Notes: generated by a model not told the origin, from the sequence alone. A stretch of 64,000 nucleotides of DNA from Nostoc sp. RI_552 (GCA_016124525.1 WGNO01000008.1:22562-86561), one strand, 5' to 3'; positions 1 through 9,246 are shown, numbered from the stretch's first letter. A program made the numbers and translations.

Positions 1-619
1 GGGAAAGTTCACTAAAGTTATTTAGAGTTGTCAATAATTTAGGATAAGGAAAGCGGTTAATTACATAGAACTGATGAAGAAAGCATTCTTCAAACAAAAA
101 TCCATCATCCTCGTAATCATTGAGATAGCTATAGTGCATTTTCTCAGCCATTGCTGCTTGGTTGTTATTTCCCCAATAGTTAACTCGGCTCATCCGGTCT
201 AAAAGACCTGTAGCTCGCAAGATTTTTTGTAACACAATAGAAGGGTAGCGCCACTCTAATAACCGAATAGAGAAAAATGTTTTTTCATCAGCAGCTAGAG
301 TCCGGTGTAAAAATGTGGTTGCACTTCGAGGCTGGGAAACAATGAAAACAGGTGTCCGTAAACTTTGCTTTCGATATTGGGGAAACAACAGCTCGTCAAG
401 AAACCAACACAGCGTAATGAAGGGAAGTTGTAGCGTGTATTTGAGGAGATATAAAACCTGCTTTTGCCTAGCTCTGAATCCAACAGAGGGTTCTGGATCG
501 AAAAGAATATGTTTCCAAATACTTAAATAGCTGGGCCAATAAGGGAAAGGAGCTATAAATACTGATAGTAAGATGAACGCAAACGCCATCATACAAACAA
601 GGTAAATCAAAGTTAACAT
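1..619 (-). CDS. Sulfotransferase family protein (partial, runs off window)
   Basis: Read on the minus strand, an open frame starts at an ATG (617-619) and continues without a stop to the window edge, giving about 206 N-terminal residues. A hydrophobic segment at residues 3-24 looks like a membrane anchor. At about 91-107 comes the PAPS 5'-phosphosulfate-binding loop, VSQPRSATTFLHRT, the signature of Sulfotransfer_1/3 proteins, which move a sulfo group from PAPS to an acceptor. The acceptor-binding and 3'-phosphate-binding parts lie outside the window, so substrate cannot be judged. It starts 36 bp after an amidinotransferase gene and follows an APS kinase gene on the same strand, which suggests one operon making and using PAPS. 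The usual glycine of the loop (RSGTT) is alanine here, a mild change. Confidence 0.85.
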   Translation of the reverse strand, partial: MLTLIYLVCMMAFAFILLSVFIAPFPYWPSYLSIWKHILFDPEPSVGFRARQKQVLYLLKYTLQLPFITLCWFLDELLFPQYRKQSLRTPVFIVSQPRSATTFLHRTLAADEKTFFSIRLLEWRYPSIVLQKILRATGLLDRMSRVNYWGNNNQAAMAEKMHYSYLNDYEDDGFLFEECFLHQFYVINRFPYPKLLTTLNNFSELS

Positions 620-655
620 TAATCCAACTCCTCAACAGAATTTAATACAATTTTT

Positions 656-1795
656 TTAATTGAAATAGTCTTCCAAAGAACCTTCACGGACGGTATCAAG
701 GGTGAAACAATGGAACCCTCCACCAAATATCCTCCGGTGTCGATGTTGTACAGGAACCACAGTAAATCCATGTTTCTCTAACGTTTTAATCAGTTCTGGA
801 AACAGAGAATTAACGATTATTGTATCTTCATCAACTGAGAGAACATTTAAGTCAATGTACTTTGTAGTGAGAATTAAATCATCCTGTTCATACTCTGGGA
901 AAATATTTTCGTTCGGTTCTGGAGGATAAATAATATCCCACTTTTGTAGCGCTTGGGGTAATCGATCCAGAAACTGAGGGTTACGCAGTAAAAGAGTACC
1001 AGGCCTCAAGGGTAAGATAATGCTATCAATATGATTATCAGCAAACTGATATAGCATATGAAAGTTAAATTTATCTTCAAAATGACGCTGTAACCATTGA
1101 TATCCTAAGTAATGGTTTTTTGTTGCTACATTGATGAGAATATCCTTGCCAAAGCGGATACACTGCGCCGCATCAAACATCATTTCGTAGCCAATATCAA
1201 ATTCTGATTTATTTTGAGGATAAACCTCTTGCATTGCAGGTACATTCTGACCTGAAATGTAGGATGTATCAAAAGATTGATCCGTCATAATGGGTTTGGG
1301 CATATTTGTCCATTTTGCACCACGTTCAAAATATTCGTAAAAAATTGATTTTAACAAATCGTTCTCAAAATATCTCGCTCTGACTTGAGGAGGGGTTTCT
1401 AGAATTTCATTGCCTATAATGATGGCTTGATCACGAATATTTAAGGCTGGAATACAATCAGCTTTCCAATAAGGAGTTTCAAACTTTATGGATTTATTAA
1501 GTGTAATTGGTCTATGAACTTTAATACCCAATTGCTTTAGTGTGTTTACTAGTTCCTCAACATCCTCATTCAACTCTTCCAGATATTTTTTCTTGAGGGT
1601 ATGAGTTCTAGAATTTGCACTGTCAAAGGCACTTTCCTTGTTGCTACTTCCATAATAAGGATAACAAAATGCTGAATAGGCAACATCATGGAAAAATACT
1701 TTGAAAGACAGCTCTAAATCTTGGGTGTTGTAGTTGATTGGAGAACCAACAACTACTTCTTTCAGTTTAGACCACTCATTAAAACTATTGACCAT
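656..1795 (-). CDS. Amidinotransferase (glycine/inosamine-phosphate type)
   Basis: A 379-residue protein of the arginine:glycine amidinotransferase family, which moves the amidino group of arginine to an amine via a cysteine intermediate. Visible family landmarks are the N-terminal NSFNEWSKLKEVVVGSP, the likely catalytic Asp in FDAAQC (about 208), the His in NHIDSIILPLRPG (about 255) and the nucleophile Cys in FGGGFHCFTLD (about 363). The ATG at 1793-1795 is chosen over a TTG 13 codons upstream; the length then matches the cyanobacterial toxin-pathway members (SxtG, CyrA/AoaA). From memory the sequence is clearly divergent from both, so the acceptor is unknown. It lies between APS kinase (gap 86 bp) and a sulfotransferase (gap 36 bp), all on minus, so a sulfated guanidino product is a reasonable inference but not shown. 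Confidence 0.85.
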   Translation of the reverse strand: MVNSFNEWSKLKEVVVGSPINYNTQDLELSFKVFFHDVAYSAFCYPYYGSSNKESAFDSANSRTHTLKKKYLEELNEDVEELVNTLKQLGIKVHRPITLNKSIKFETPYWKADCIPALNIRDQAIIIGNEILETPPQVRARYFENDLLKSIFYEYFERGAKWTNMPKPIMTDQSFDTSYISGQNVPAMQEVYPQNKSEFDIGYEMMFDAAQCIRFGKDILINVATKNHYLGYQWLQRHFEDKFNFHMLYQFADNHIDSIILPLRPGTLLLRNPQFLDRLPQALQKWDIIYPPEPNENIFPEYEQDDLILTTKYIDLNVLSVDEDTIIVNSLFPELIKTLEKHGFTVVPVQHRHRRIFGGGFHCFTLDTVREGSLEDYFN

Positions 1796-1881
1796 ATAAA
1801 TCTTTCTTTGCAACTCGGTAGTAATGTATTTCAACTCAAAACTTAGGTTTCCCTGGCAAGAAATTTGCTGTATTTTTTGGT

Positions 1882-2454
1882 TTATCTGGGAGTTATGTAT
1901 TCAGGTTCCACTAAAGAATTAGCTGTGTTACCACAGAACGTATCAAAATGTTCTATAACTTTTGCAACGCTTTTTTCCAGACTTTCTTCATCAGTTAAAC
2001 ATTCTACTTCTGGTTTTAATGGTGGCTCATAGGGATCATCAATACCTGTGAAAAACTTAATTTCACCCTGACGAGCCCGTTTATATAAGCCTTTGACATC
2101 ACGGGCTTCACAAGTCGCCAATGGTGCATTGACATAAACTTCTATGAAATTATTACCAATTTTTTGGCGTACCTCTTGCCTGATATCCCGATAGGGTGAA
2201 ATAGCGGAAACTAGTACTATCACACCATTGCGAGTTAATAACTGAGCAACAAAACCAATTCGTCTAATATTTTCATCTCTATCTGCTCGACTAAAGCCTA
2301 AATCTCTGGTAAGATTTTGCCGGACTATATCCCCATCTAAAATCTCTACTTTTAGTCCACGTTCCCGTAATATTCTAGCAACTTCCGCACTAATAGTCGT
2401 TTTCCCAGAACCACTCAATCCAGTGAACCAAATCGTTGCACCAATATTTTGCAT
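1882..2454 (-). CDS. cysC: Adenylyl-sulfate (APS) kinase
   Basis: A 190-residue cytosolic kinase that phosphorylates APS to PAPS, the sulfo donor for sulfotransferases. The P-loop GLSGSGKTT is at about residues 12-20; the APS-binding LDGDIVRQNL and GFSRADRDENIRR, then ISPYRDIR and CEARDVKGLYKRAR, follow in family order. Length is normal for a stand-alone CysC. The ATG at 2452-2454 has AAAGAG seven bases upstream; an in-frame TTG two codons earlier is less likely. It is first in a minus-strand run with the amidinotransferase and sulfotransferase, so it may serve PAPS supply to that pathway rather than general assimilation. Confidence 0.95.
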   Translation of the reverse strand: MQNIGATIWFTGLSGSGKTTISAEVARILRERGLKVEILDGDIVRQNLTRDLGFSRADRDENIRRIGFVAQLLTRNGVIVLVSAISPYRDIRQEVRQKIGNNFIEVYVNAPLATCEARDVKGLYKRARQGEIKFFTGIDDPYEPPLKPEVECLTDEESLEKSVAKVIEHFDTFCGNTANSLVEPEYITPR

Positions 2455-2942
2455 TACCAACTCTTTTCTCAGATAAATTTACTCTTTTATTTTCTGTTTA
2501 TTCAAGGCTTATAGCTATGGTCAATACGCCTAATATTACAACAGAGTTAAGATTATTTGTTTTGGCTATAGGGCAGAAACTACTTGTTAAGCAATTTCAT
2601 CTAGTGAATCATCGCTCTGATGTTTTCACACTACACAGAATTTGTCAATACTTTACTTCTAAAAAAATAAACTTTATTCTGTCTGTGTAATACCATGGTA
2701 GAAAGTGGTTCCTTAACATTAGGAATAAATTTATGTGAACTTCTTTAACGAAAGTCACATATCATTGGAATTTGTGATACAAGTTGCAAACATACTTCTT
2801 AAGTTTAAGTCGTAATAGCTCATTTAATTGCTTCCAGGTGTATTGATGACATTTTTACTTATAAAGTCAACTTAAAGCCTGATTATGGTTATACTAAAAA
2901 ATATCTTTTTATCAAACTTTAGTTATTTTACGGAAATATCTA
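2455..2942. other. Intergenic region between divergent genes
   Basis: This 488-bp AT-rich stretch separates the minus-strand cysC operon from the plus-strand membrane protein gene. It must hold both promoters. I see no convincing gene, repeat or strong hairpin; the plus-strand open frame inside it lacks a usual start context and recognisable content. Confidence 0.6.
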
Positions 2943-3275
2943 ATGAATATCCTCAAAACATTGGCTGCTATAATTAAAGTTATATCCACAGTTTTTATCT
3001 CCAGTGCCATTGGCTGGGAATTATGGAATATTTATGCACTCATGAATAACATTAGTATTCCCAGTAGCCTAAATTTTATTTTTTGGTGGGAACGGTTTGC
3101 GATTACAGCACACTTAATTGCAGCGGTAATTGCAGCGTTTTATGCCCCAACAAAAGAAAAAAGACCTATGAAATATGCGATTTATACCTTTTTTGTGGGT
3201 ACAGTTTCTTTAATAGAACTCTTTGCTCACGAAGAAAATAGTAGCAAGAAACCAACATATTTGAATGATTTGTGA
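2943..3275 (+). CDS. Small multi-pass membrane protein, unknown function
   Basis: A 110-residue protein with three hydrophobic stretches (about 5-32, 48-68 and 79-94) and a short charged C-terminal tail rich in Glu and Lys. I do not recognise a family. The ATG at 2943 is preceded by AT-rich sequence with only a weak ribosome site. The next gene, the fused permease/solute-binding protein, starts 41 bp downstream on the same strand, so the two may be co-transcribed and this protein could be an accessory to the transporter, but nothing in the sequence proves it. Confidence 0.7.
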   Translation: MNILKTLAAIIKVISTVFISSAIGWELWNIYALMNNISIPSSLNFIFWWERFAITAHLIAAVIAAFYAPTKEKRPMKYAIYTFFVGTVSLIELFAHEENSSKKPTYLNDL

Positions 3276-3316
3276 AATCTCACTGACCGTCAGAAAGTCT
3301 ATAACGATAAAGAATC

Positions 3317-4834
3317 ATGTTTTTATTTTCATACGCCTCTGACATTCTTCTTCGCAGTGGAGAACATTTAATATTAGTAAGTATAGCCATGATAGTGGCT
3401 ATTTGTATTGGTATACCTACGGGGATTTTTATCAGTCGTCAACCTCAACTAGCACCTCCTATTCTAGGTTTAGCAAATGCTATCCAAACTATCCCTAGTT
3501 TAGCAATATTTGGGTTTTTAATTTCCGTTCCATTTTTAGGAGGAATTGGTAAAAATCCTGCCATAGTTGCTTTAACTCTTTACGCTTTATTACCCATAAT
3601 TCGTAATACTTATATTGGTATTAATAGTATAGATCCCGCCATTAAAGAAGCTGGTGTAGGAATGGGGATGACCGATAGAGAATTATTATTAAAAGTAGAA
3701 ATCCCCCTGGCTTTAGGAATAATTTTAGCAGGTGTAAGAGTGGCAACGGTAATATCCGTAGGAATTGCCACTATTGCTGCTGCTATTGGTGGTGGTGGTT
3801 TAGGAGTGTTTATTTTTCAAGGAATTGCTACCGTTAATAATCAATTAATCTTAGCAGGAGCAATACCCGCCGCTTTTATTGCCTTAGTTGCGGATTTTAC
3901 CTTGGGTTTTTTAGAAAAAAGACTAACTAAACAAACACAAAATAAAGCTATAACTGCTATTGCTATAGTAATCTTAGCTGTAATTATAGGTAGTTTATTA
4001 TTATTTAACTATCAACAAACACCAGCTATGATTTCTATTGGCTCAAAAAACTTTACTGAACAACTTATTTTAGCCGAAATTTTAGCACAACAAATAGAAA
4101 ATCACACGAACTTAAAAGTAGACCGTCGGTTTAATTTAGGGGGAACATTTATTTGTCATGAAGCAGTGAAAGCTGGAAAAATAGCTGGTTATGTGGAGTA
4201 TACAGGTACAGCATTTACAGCCATTTTAAAAGAAAAACCAATTACAGACCCTCAACTTGTCTATGAAAAAGTCAAAAAAGCATATGAAGAAAAATATAAA
4301 TTATCAGTTATGCCATTTTTGGGATTTGAAAATACCTATGCTCTCATTATTAGAGGAGAAGACGCTAAAAAATGGCAAGTTAAAACAATTTCTGAAATTG
4401 CTAAATATACTCCACAAATGCAAGCAGGTTTTGGGTATGAATTTATTGTGAGGGAAGATGGTTATCCAGGATTAGCAAAAACATATAATCTCAGCTTTAC
4501 CCAATCACCTCAACAAATGGAATTAGGGTTAATGTATAAATCTTTGCTAGAAAAGAAAGTAGATATTATTGCAGCTAATTCTACAGATGGCTTAATTCCG
4601 GTTCTAAACTTGGTGATTTTGGAAGACGATAAAAAATACTTTCCACCTTATCAAGCTGTACCTGTTTTTAATCAACAAATTCTGCAAAAATATCCAGAGT
4701 TAATAGAAACTATTAATCAATTAGCTGGTAAAATTTCTACTACAGAAATACAAAACATGAATTATCAAGTAGATAATCAATCTCGTCCCGTACAAGAAGT
4801 TGTCAGAGCGTGGTTAAATTCTCAAGAATTATGA
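3317..4834 (+). CDS. Fused ABC permease and substrate-binding protein (OpuC/EgtU-like)
   Basis: A 505-residue fusion. Residues 1 to about 230 are an OpuCB-type permease domain with several membrane spans and the coupling region GVGMTDRELLLKVEIPLALG. Residues about 235-505 are an OpuAC/ProX-type solute-binding domain beginning SIGSKNFTEQLILAEILAQQ. Proteins with this architecture import quaternary amines such as glycine betaine, choline or carnitine; relatives named EgtU bring in ergothioneine. Which solute fits here cannot be told by eye. The matching ATPase is not adjacent and must be encoded elsewhere. A small membrane protein gene lies 41 bp upstream. The gene is followed by a short dispersed hairpin repeat. 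Confidence 0.85.
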   Translation: MFLFSYASDILLRSGEHLILVSIAMIVAICIGIPTGIFISRQPQLAPPILGLANAIQTIPSLAIFGFLISVPFLGGIGKNPAIVALTLYALLPIIRNTYIGINSIDPAIKEAGVGMGMTDRELLLKVEIPLALGIILAGVRVATVISVGIATIAAAIGGGGLGVFIFQGIATVNNQLILAGAIPAAFIALVADFTLGFLEKRLTKQTQNKAITAIAIVILAVIIGSLLLFNYQQTPAMISIGSKNFTEQLILAEILAQQIENHTNLKVDRRFNLGGTFICHEAVKAGKIAGYVEYTGTAFTAILKEKPITDPQLVYEKVKKAYEEKYKLSVMPFLGFENTYALIIRGEDAKKWQVKTISEIAKYTPQMQAGFGYEFIVREDGYPGLAKTYNLSFTQSPQQMELGLMYKSLLEKKVDIIAANSTDGLIPVLNLVILEDDKKYFPPYQAVPVFNQQILQKYPELIETINQLAGKISTTEIQNMNYQVDNQSRPVQEVVRAWLNSQEL

Positions 4835-4864
4835 TTGAATAAATACTTATATGGTGGGAAAGAA

Positions 4865-4894
4865 TGTAAAGACATTCCAGAGAAGTTCTCTACA
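4865..4894. repeat. Dispersed TGTAGAGA...TCTCTACA hairpin repeat, copy 1
   Basis: An imperfect inverted repeat, TGTAAAGA with TCTCTACA, around ACATTCCAGAG. The same theme recurs at 9286-9377, 35066-35093 and about 60936-60961, always in gene gaps. Such hairpins are common small repeats in Nostocales genomes. Here it could also help end the upstream transporter transcript. Confidence 0.5.
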
Positions 4895-5107
4895 ATGGTA
4901 TGGAATAATCAGAAATCAAATATGGCAGAAATATCATATTATTTCGGGAACAAGGAACATAACTTCATTTTTTCAAATTAAGGCAATATGGGCTACTACT
5001 CTTTGGATCATGGGTTGAGAGTATTTTTCCATCAACCCAGAAAAAGAAACATCATAATGTTCCTGAATTGTTAATCCATGGATTTTCATGACTGATATCT
5101 TTATTAC

Positions 5108-5602
5108 TTACCATCCCCAAGTACCTGGACCACCTTTGAATGGTCCGACAATATCCGCAGTGATCCATCCGCCATAAAAATCACCAGCTTGGGGTATGAC
5201 TAGCTGACCATTGACATAACAAGCATCCATTAAAGCGGCGGTAAAACCATAATACTTTTCCATGGAAAGAAAATTAGGCGTTGGAGCAAAATATCTCCAA
5301 GCTGCATATTTTATCTGCTTATCACCAATATGAATATGATAGTATTGGTATGCACCTTTCCATTCACAGATATTTTTCTTAGGTGTTTCAACCAGATATT
5401 CTAGTTTGATGTCTTCTGGGGGGAAATAATAGGTAGGAGGATGACTGGTTTCTAAAACTCTCTTTCCTCTAGTGGTTTCTCCTAAAATAATACCATTACA
5501 AATGACTTTTAAGTGTTTGTCAGTATCTTGTAAAATAGCAGGACGGGGATAATCCCAAACAGATTCTTGTCCTGGTTGTGGGGGGATAGGTTCTGGTCTC
5601 AT
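5108..5602 (-). CDS. DUF427 domain protein
   Basis: A 164-residue protein matching the DUF427 fold: an N-terminal proline-rich stretch, then SVWDYPRPAILQDTDKHLKV, a central region with TSHPPTYYFPPEDI, and CEWKGAYQYYHI followed by AAWRYFAPTP. The C-terminal 40 residues add a glycine-rich tail ending in GPGTWGW. The biochemical role of the family is not established. The gene stands alone on minus with gaps of about 270 and 480 bp on its two sides, so it is probably monocistronic. The ATG at 5600-5602 is the only reasonable start. Confidence 0.85.
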   Translation of the reverse strand: MRPEPIPPQPGQESVWDYPRPAILQDTDKHLKVICNGIILGETTRGKRVLETSHPPTYYFPPEDIKLEYLVETPKKNICEWKGAYQYYHIHIGDKQIKYAAWRYFAPTPNFLSMEKYYGFTAALMDACYVNGQLVIPQAGDFYGGWITADIVGPFKGGPGTWGW

Positions 5603-6085
5603 GGTTAATAATTTCCTCTGTTCAAGTGGTAATTAAAATGTTAAGGAATTTTTGATTAACTCAGGTTTTGCACCCCTACCTACTAACCCAGGTAAATTAA
5701 AAATATGCGCGATAAAGCTAAGTCATTTTTATGGCACTTCCTGGGTAAATGAAGGGTTTTGCTTTTTTACTGAGTAGTAAAGTTACATCAATTTTTACTA
5801 GTGGAACATATAAGTTAATTACATTCAAACTGTATCATTTCTTGAGTTTCAATCAAACCCCTGGGGATGACTGACATTTCATGCTGATATCCCTACCCAA
5901 TACCTCTTAACCAAGCCAGCCACGATTCCTGAGTCAATCCTCTAACAATTTCAACAAATGCACTTCCACCACCACAGGGAATTCACAGAAGAATTCCCCC
6001 CAGGCAAGCAAATATCTGGACAACAAGTACACTGAATAACGGTAAAATTAACAGCTCATCTCAAAATTGCCTACTTGTTAACCCC
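5603..6085. other. Intergenic region upstream of ilvA and the DUF427 gene
   Basis: A 483-bp gap between divergent genes. It contains short palindromic pieces such as ACTCAGTAGTAAAG-like motifs but no gene, tRNA or clear leader peptide. No T-box-like or attenuator structure upstream of the threonine deaminase gene was evident by eye. Confidence 0.55.
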
Positions 6086-7597
6086 ATGTATTGCGACTAC
6101 CTGGTACAAATTCTGACCGCCCGTGTGTATGATGTTGCTCAGGAAACACCATTGGAGTATGCCCCTAACCTCTCCACACGACTGAATAATCAACTGTTGC
6201 TGAAGCGGGAGGATATGCAGTCAGTTTTTTCTTTTAAGCTCAGGGGTGCTTACAACAAAATGGTCAATCTTTCACCGGGATTATTGGCGCGGGGTGTAAT
6301 AGCTGCATCAGCGGGAAATCATGCTCAAGGTGTAGCCTTGGCTGCTAGTCGGCTAGGAACACAAGCGATGATCGTTATGCCCGTCACTACCCCCCAGGTG
6401 AAAATAGATGCAGTCAAAGCCAGGGGGGGAGAGGTGGTCTTACATGGCAATACCTACGATGATGCTTATGCTTACGCCCGGCAAATGGAAGCCCAAAAGG
6501 GACTCACTTTTATTCATCCCTTTGATGACCCTGATGTTATCGCTGGACAGGGGACAATTGGGATGGAAATTTTGCGGCAATATCAGCAACCCATCCATGC
6601 TATTTTTGTCGCTATTGGTGGCGGAGGATTAATTTCGGGAATTGCAGCTTACGTCAAACGATTGCGTCCCGAAATTAAGATTATCGGCGTTGAACCTGTG
6701 GATGCTGATGCTATGTACCAATCAATCAAAGCCGGATACCGGGTGCGGTTGCCCCAGGTAGGTTTATTTGCCGACGGGGTCGCAGTGCGGGAAGTGGGAG
6801 AAGAAACTTTTCGTTTGTGCCAAAACTATGTGGATGAAATTATTTTAGTTGACACAGATGATACCTGCGCTGCCATTAAAGATGTGTTTGAGGATACTAG
6901 ATCCATTTTAGAACCAGCAGGTGCTTTAGCGATCGCAGCTGCCAAAGCCTATGTTGAAAGAGAACAAATCCAAGGACAAACCTTAATTGCCGTTGCCTGC
7001 GGTGCCAACATGAATTTTGATCGTCTGCGTTTTGTGGCAGAACGGGCCGAGTTCGGAGAACGTCGCGAAGCTATCTTTGCAGTGGCCATTCCCGAAGAAC
7101 GGGGTAGTTTGCGGAAGTTTTGTGAATGTATTGGCAACCGCAATCTTACTGAATTTAACTATCGCATTGCCGATGAAAAAGAAGCTCATATTTTTGTAGG
7201 TGTGCAAATTCAAAATCGTGCTGATGCCCTCAAAATAGTAGAAACCTTTGAAAGTTCAGGTTTCAAAACCATTGACTTAACAGATGATGAACTGACAAAA
7301 TTACACCTTCGCCACATGGTAGGTGGACATTCTCCCCTGGCCCATAACGAATTACTCTATCGTTTTGAGTTTCCCGAACGTCCCGGTGCGTTGATGAAAT
7401 TTCTCGGTTCCATGAGTCCCAACTGGAATATTAGTATGTTCCACTACCGCAATAACGGGGCAGATTACGGACGAATTGTGGTGGGAATGCAAGTACCTCC
7501 CCAAGAAATGCAGGAATGGAAAGCATTTCTCGATACCCTCGGTTATCGTTATTGGAATGAAAGCCAGAACACTGCATACAAGCTGTTTTTAGGTTAA
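6086..7597 (+). CDS. ilvA: Threonine ammonia-lyase, biosynthetic
   Basis: A 503-residue PLP enzyme that deaminates threonine to 2-oxobutanoate, the first step to isoleucine. The N-terminal catalytic domain (about 1-320) shows the PLP lysine in SVFSFKLRGAYNK, the SAGNHAQGVA loop and the glycine-rich phosphate-binding GGGGLISG. Two ACT-like regulatory domains follow (about 330-410 and 420-503), with the FPERPGALMKFL signature, so feedback inhibition by isoleucine is expected. Length matches the long biosynthetic form. The ATG at 6086 begins MYCDYLVQI, a common start in cyanobacterial and enterobacterial homologs. Its stop codon overlaps the stop of the convergent glycosyltransferase gene within a TTAA tetramer. 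Confidence 0.95.
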   Translation: MYCDYLVQILTARVYDVAQETPLEYAPNLSTRLNNQLLLKREDMQSVFSFKLRGAYNKMVNLSPGLLARGVIAASAGNHAQGVALAASRLGTQAMIVMPVTTPQVKIDAVKARGGEVVLHGNTYDDAYAYARQMEAQKGLTFIHPFDDPDVIAGQGTIGMEILRQYQQPIHAIFVAIGGGGLISGIAAYVKRLRPEIKIIGVEPVDADAMYQSIKAGYRVRLPQVGLFADGVAVREVGEETFRLCQNYVDEIILVDTDDTCAAIKDVFEDTRSILEPAGALAIAAAKAYVEREQIQGQTLIAVACGANMNFDRLRFVAERAEFGERREAIFAVAIPEERGSLRKFCECIGNRNLTEFNYRIADEKEAHIFVGVQIQNRADALKIVETFESSGFKTIDLTDDELTKLHLRHMVGGHSPLAHNELLYRFEFPERPGALMKFLGSMSPNWNISMFHYRNNGADYGRIVVGMQVPPQEMQEWKAFLDTLGYRYWNESQNTAYKLFLG

Positions 7598-9246
7598 ATT
7601 CCGTAAGACCGAGGATAGGGCTTGAGCAGTGTCTGAGCTTGATAAACGTGAACGATGTTGATTTGCACCCCACCTCGGTTAATTGGTATGGTTGCAATCT
7701 CAGTTAAGCTGCTAAAGTGATGGCGATAACTAGCCATTAAGTCTTCTCTGTTGTTAAAGGCTCCAGTGGTAATGTAAAGTGCGTCTTTTCCTAACCATTG
7801 GTCGGGTTTTGACCAAAAAGCAAAGCCACGCAAATCTTGACCAATGTCAAAGCAAGTAATGGGTGTGTTAGTTATGGGTTGAAGGGACATGGCAATGAGT
7901 CCACCGAGGTAATAACGATTAGTAAATATAAAGCTGGATTTCTCTAAAGCTTCCCGCAAAATAGGAGATTTAACAAAGCCATACCGTATTTGCTCAATAT
8001 CAATCAGTTCTGTGGAGGGGTCGTTTTCAGGAGCTAAAAATCCTCCCATAATGCTGTATTGGCTCGGTTTTTGGACTATTCCTGTGGTCACTTGCAGTAG
8101 AAGAATCAGCAAAATAGTACCAACCATTAACCCGGAACCTAAAAGCCATCGCTTTACCCAACACCGCCATTGCTGTTCCCAAATAGTTACTTGTTGTCCC
8201 AGCAACAAAGTTACTCCCCAAAATCCTGGCATTGCCCAAGCTGGTAAAATTTGCCGATATCCCCCCATGAGGGTAAACCCTACAGTTAAGGGCAGAGATA
8301 ACCATAAAATCAATAGTTGAGCATCTCCTAAATTTTGTTGATAGGTTCGTGATTTCTGGAAAAAAAATTGAATAGTTTTAGCTAGGGCTACGCGCAAACT
8401 CACCCACCAAAGGGGCAATCCTATGGTTGGGAACAGATAACCAATTTCAGCTAAACAAACACCTGCTACACCCAGGAGACTATAGCCACCTGTGGGTACT
8501 GCACGTTCTGACTGAAAACGCAAGGATACCCAATCATGGTGTAGATTCCACAACAAAATAGGAGATATGGTAATTATGAACAAGCCTAACCCTAGCCATG
8601 TCCAAGGGGAAAGCAGTGCACGGCGATGACCTGGACTTGTTAAGCAAAAACCAACTAACCCAAAGCCTAAAACAAAACCATGATATTTACTTAAACAGGC
8701 TAATCCTACCACAATCCCCAGTATGGCTAAACGGTAACTGGGTAAGTAGATGGAAGATGAGCCGCTTTTTTCCTTCAACACATCGGGCTGAGGAAAAAAT
8801 TCCTCGGCTGCACAATATAAACCACCTGACCAAAACAACATCAATGGAGCATCCGGCAGACTCAGAATACCAAAGCTAATGGCAAAAATGGGACTGATAG
8901 TTGCGATCGCTAAAGTAAACAGCGCAGCTTGAGGAGAAAATAATTTTCCCCCAGTCAAATACAATAACACCAGACTGCCTGTGTAACAAATCAGCGCACC
9001 CAGGCGAATTGTGAACTGAGAAACAACTCCAGTTAACCACGGCCCCAAGCCAGTTGTCAGCGCTACCATCACTGGATGATCAAAATAGCTCCAGTTTAAG
9101 TGCAAGCTGTAGAGATAGTAATAAGCTTCATCAAAAGTAGGGTAGAGCCAGAAAGCTATCAAGCCTCGAAACAGTAGTCCCCCAACTAGCAAAAAAAGCA
9201 ACGACTGATTAGCTTTTTGAACTAACCATTTTTGAGCTATTTGCAT
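7594..9246 (-). CDS. ArnT/PMT-like glycosyltransferase family 39 membrane protein
   Basis: A 550-residue integral membrane protein of the GT39/GT-C type. About ten hydrophobic spans are visible, with the acidic first-loop signature FDEAYYYLYSLHLNWSYFDH (about 38-57) that holds the catalytic Asp in ArnT and PMT proteins, and a C-terminal non-membrane domain after about residue 400. Such enzymes move a sugar from a polyprenyl-phosphate donor to lipids or proteins in the periplasm; donor and acceptor are unknown here. It is convergent with ilvA and overlaps it by 4 bp. A second, unrelated-looking GT39 protein lies at 33.4 kb. Confidence 0.85.
   Translation of the reverse strand: MQIAQKWLVQKANQSLLFLLVGGLLFRGLIAFWLYPTFDEAYYYLYSLHLNWSYFDHPVMVALTTGLGPWLTGVVSQFTIRLGALICYTGSLVLLYLTGGKLFSPQAALFTLAIATISPIFAISFGILSLPDAPLMLFWSGGLYCAAEEFFPQPDVLKEKSGSSSIYLPSYRLAILGIVVGLACLSKYHGFVLGFGLVGFCLTSPGHRRALLSPWTWLGLGLFIITISPILLWNLHHDWVSLRFQSERAVPTGGYSLLGVAGVCLAEIGYLFPTIGLPLWWVSLRVALAKTIQFFFQKSRTYQQNLGDAQLLILWLSLPLTVGFTLMGGYRQILPAWAMPGFWGVTLLLGQQVTIWEQQWRCWVKRWLLGSGLMVGTILLILLLQVTTGIVQKPSQYSIMGGFLAPENDPSTELIDIEQIRYGFVKSPILREALEKSSFIFTNRYYLGGLIAMSLQPITNTPITCFDIGQDLRGFAFWSKPDQWLGKDALYITTGAFNNREDLMASYRHHFSSLTEIATIPINRGGVQINIVHVYQAQTLLKPYPRSYGI

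Noticed and set aside
1..2454. Calling this the saxitoxin (sxt) or cylindrospermopsin (cyr) cluster
   Set aside because: Only three enzymes are visible, none of the diagnostic PKS-like or Rieske genes, and the amidinotransferase does not look like SxtG or CyrA. The evidence supports only a resemblance in enzyme set.
2436..2690. Plus-strand open frame of 84 codons
   Set aside because: It overlaps the start of cysC on the other strand, lacks a ribosome site, and its text has no domain-like pattern.
5603..6085. Attenuator or riboswitch upstream of ilvA
   Set aside because: No leader peptide rich in Ile/Thr/Val and no clear terminator-antiterminator pair was found by eye.
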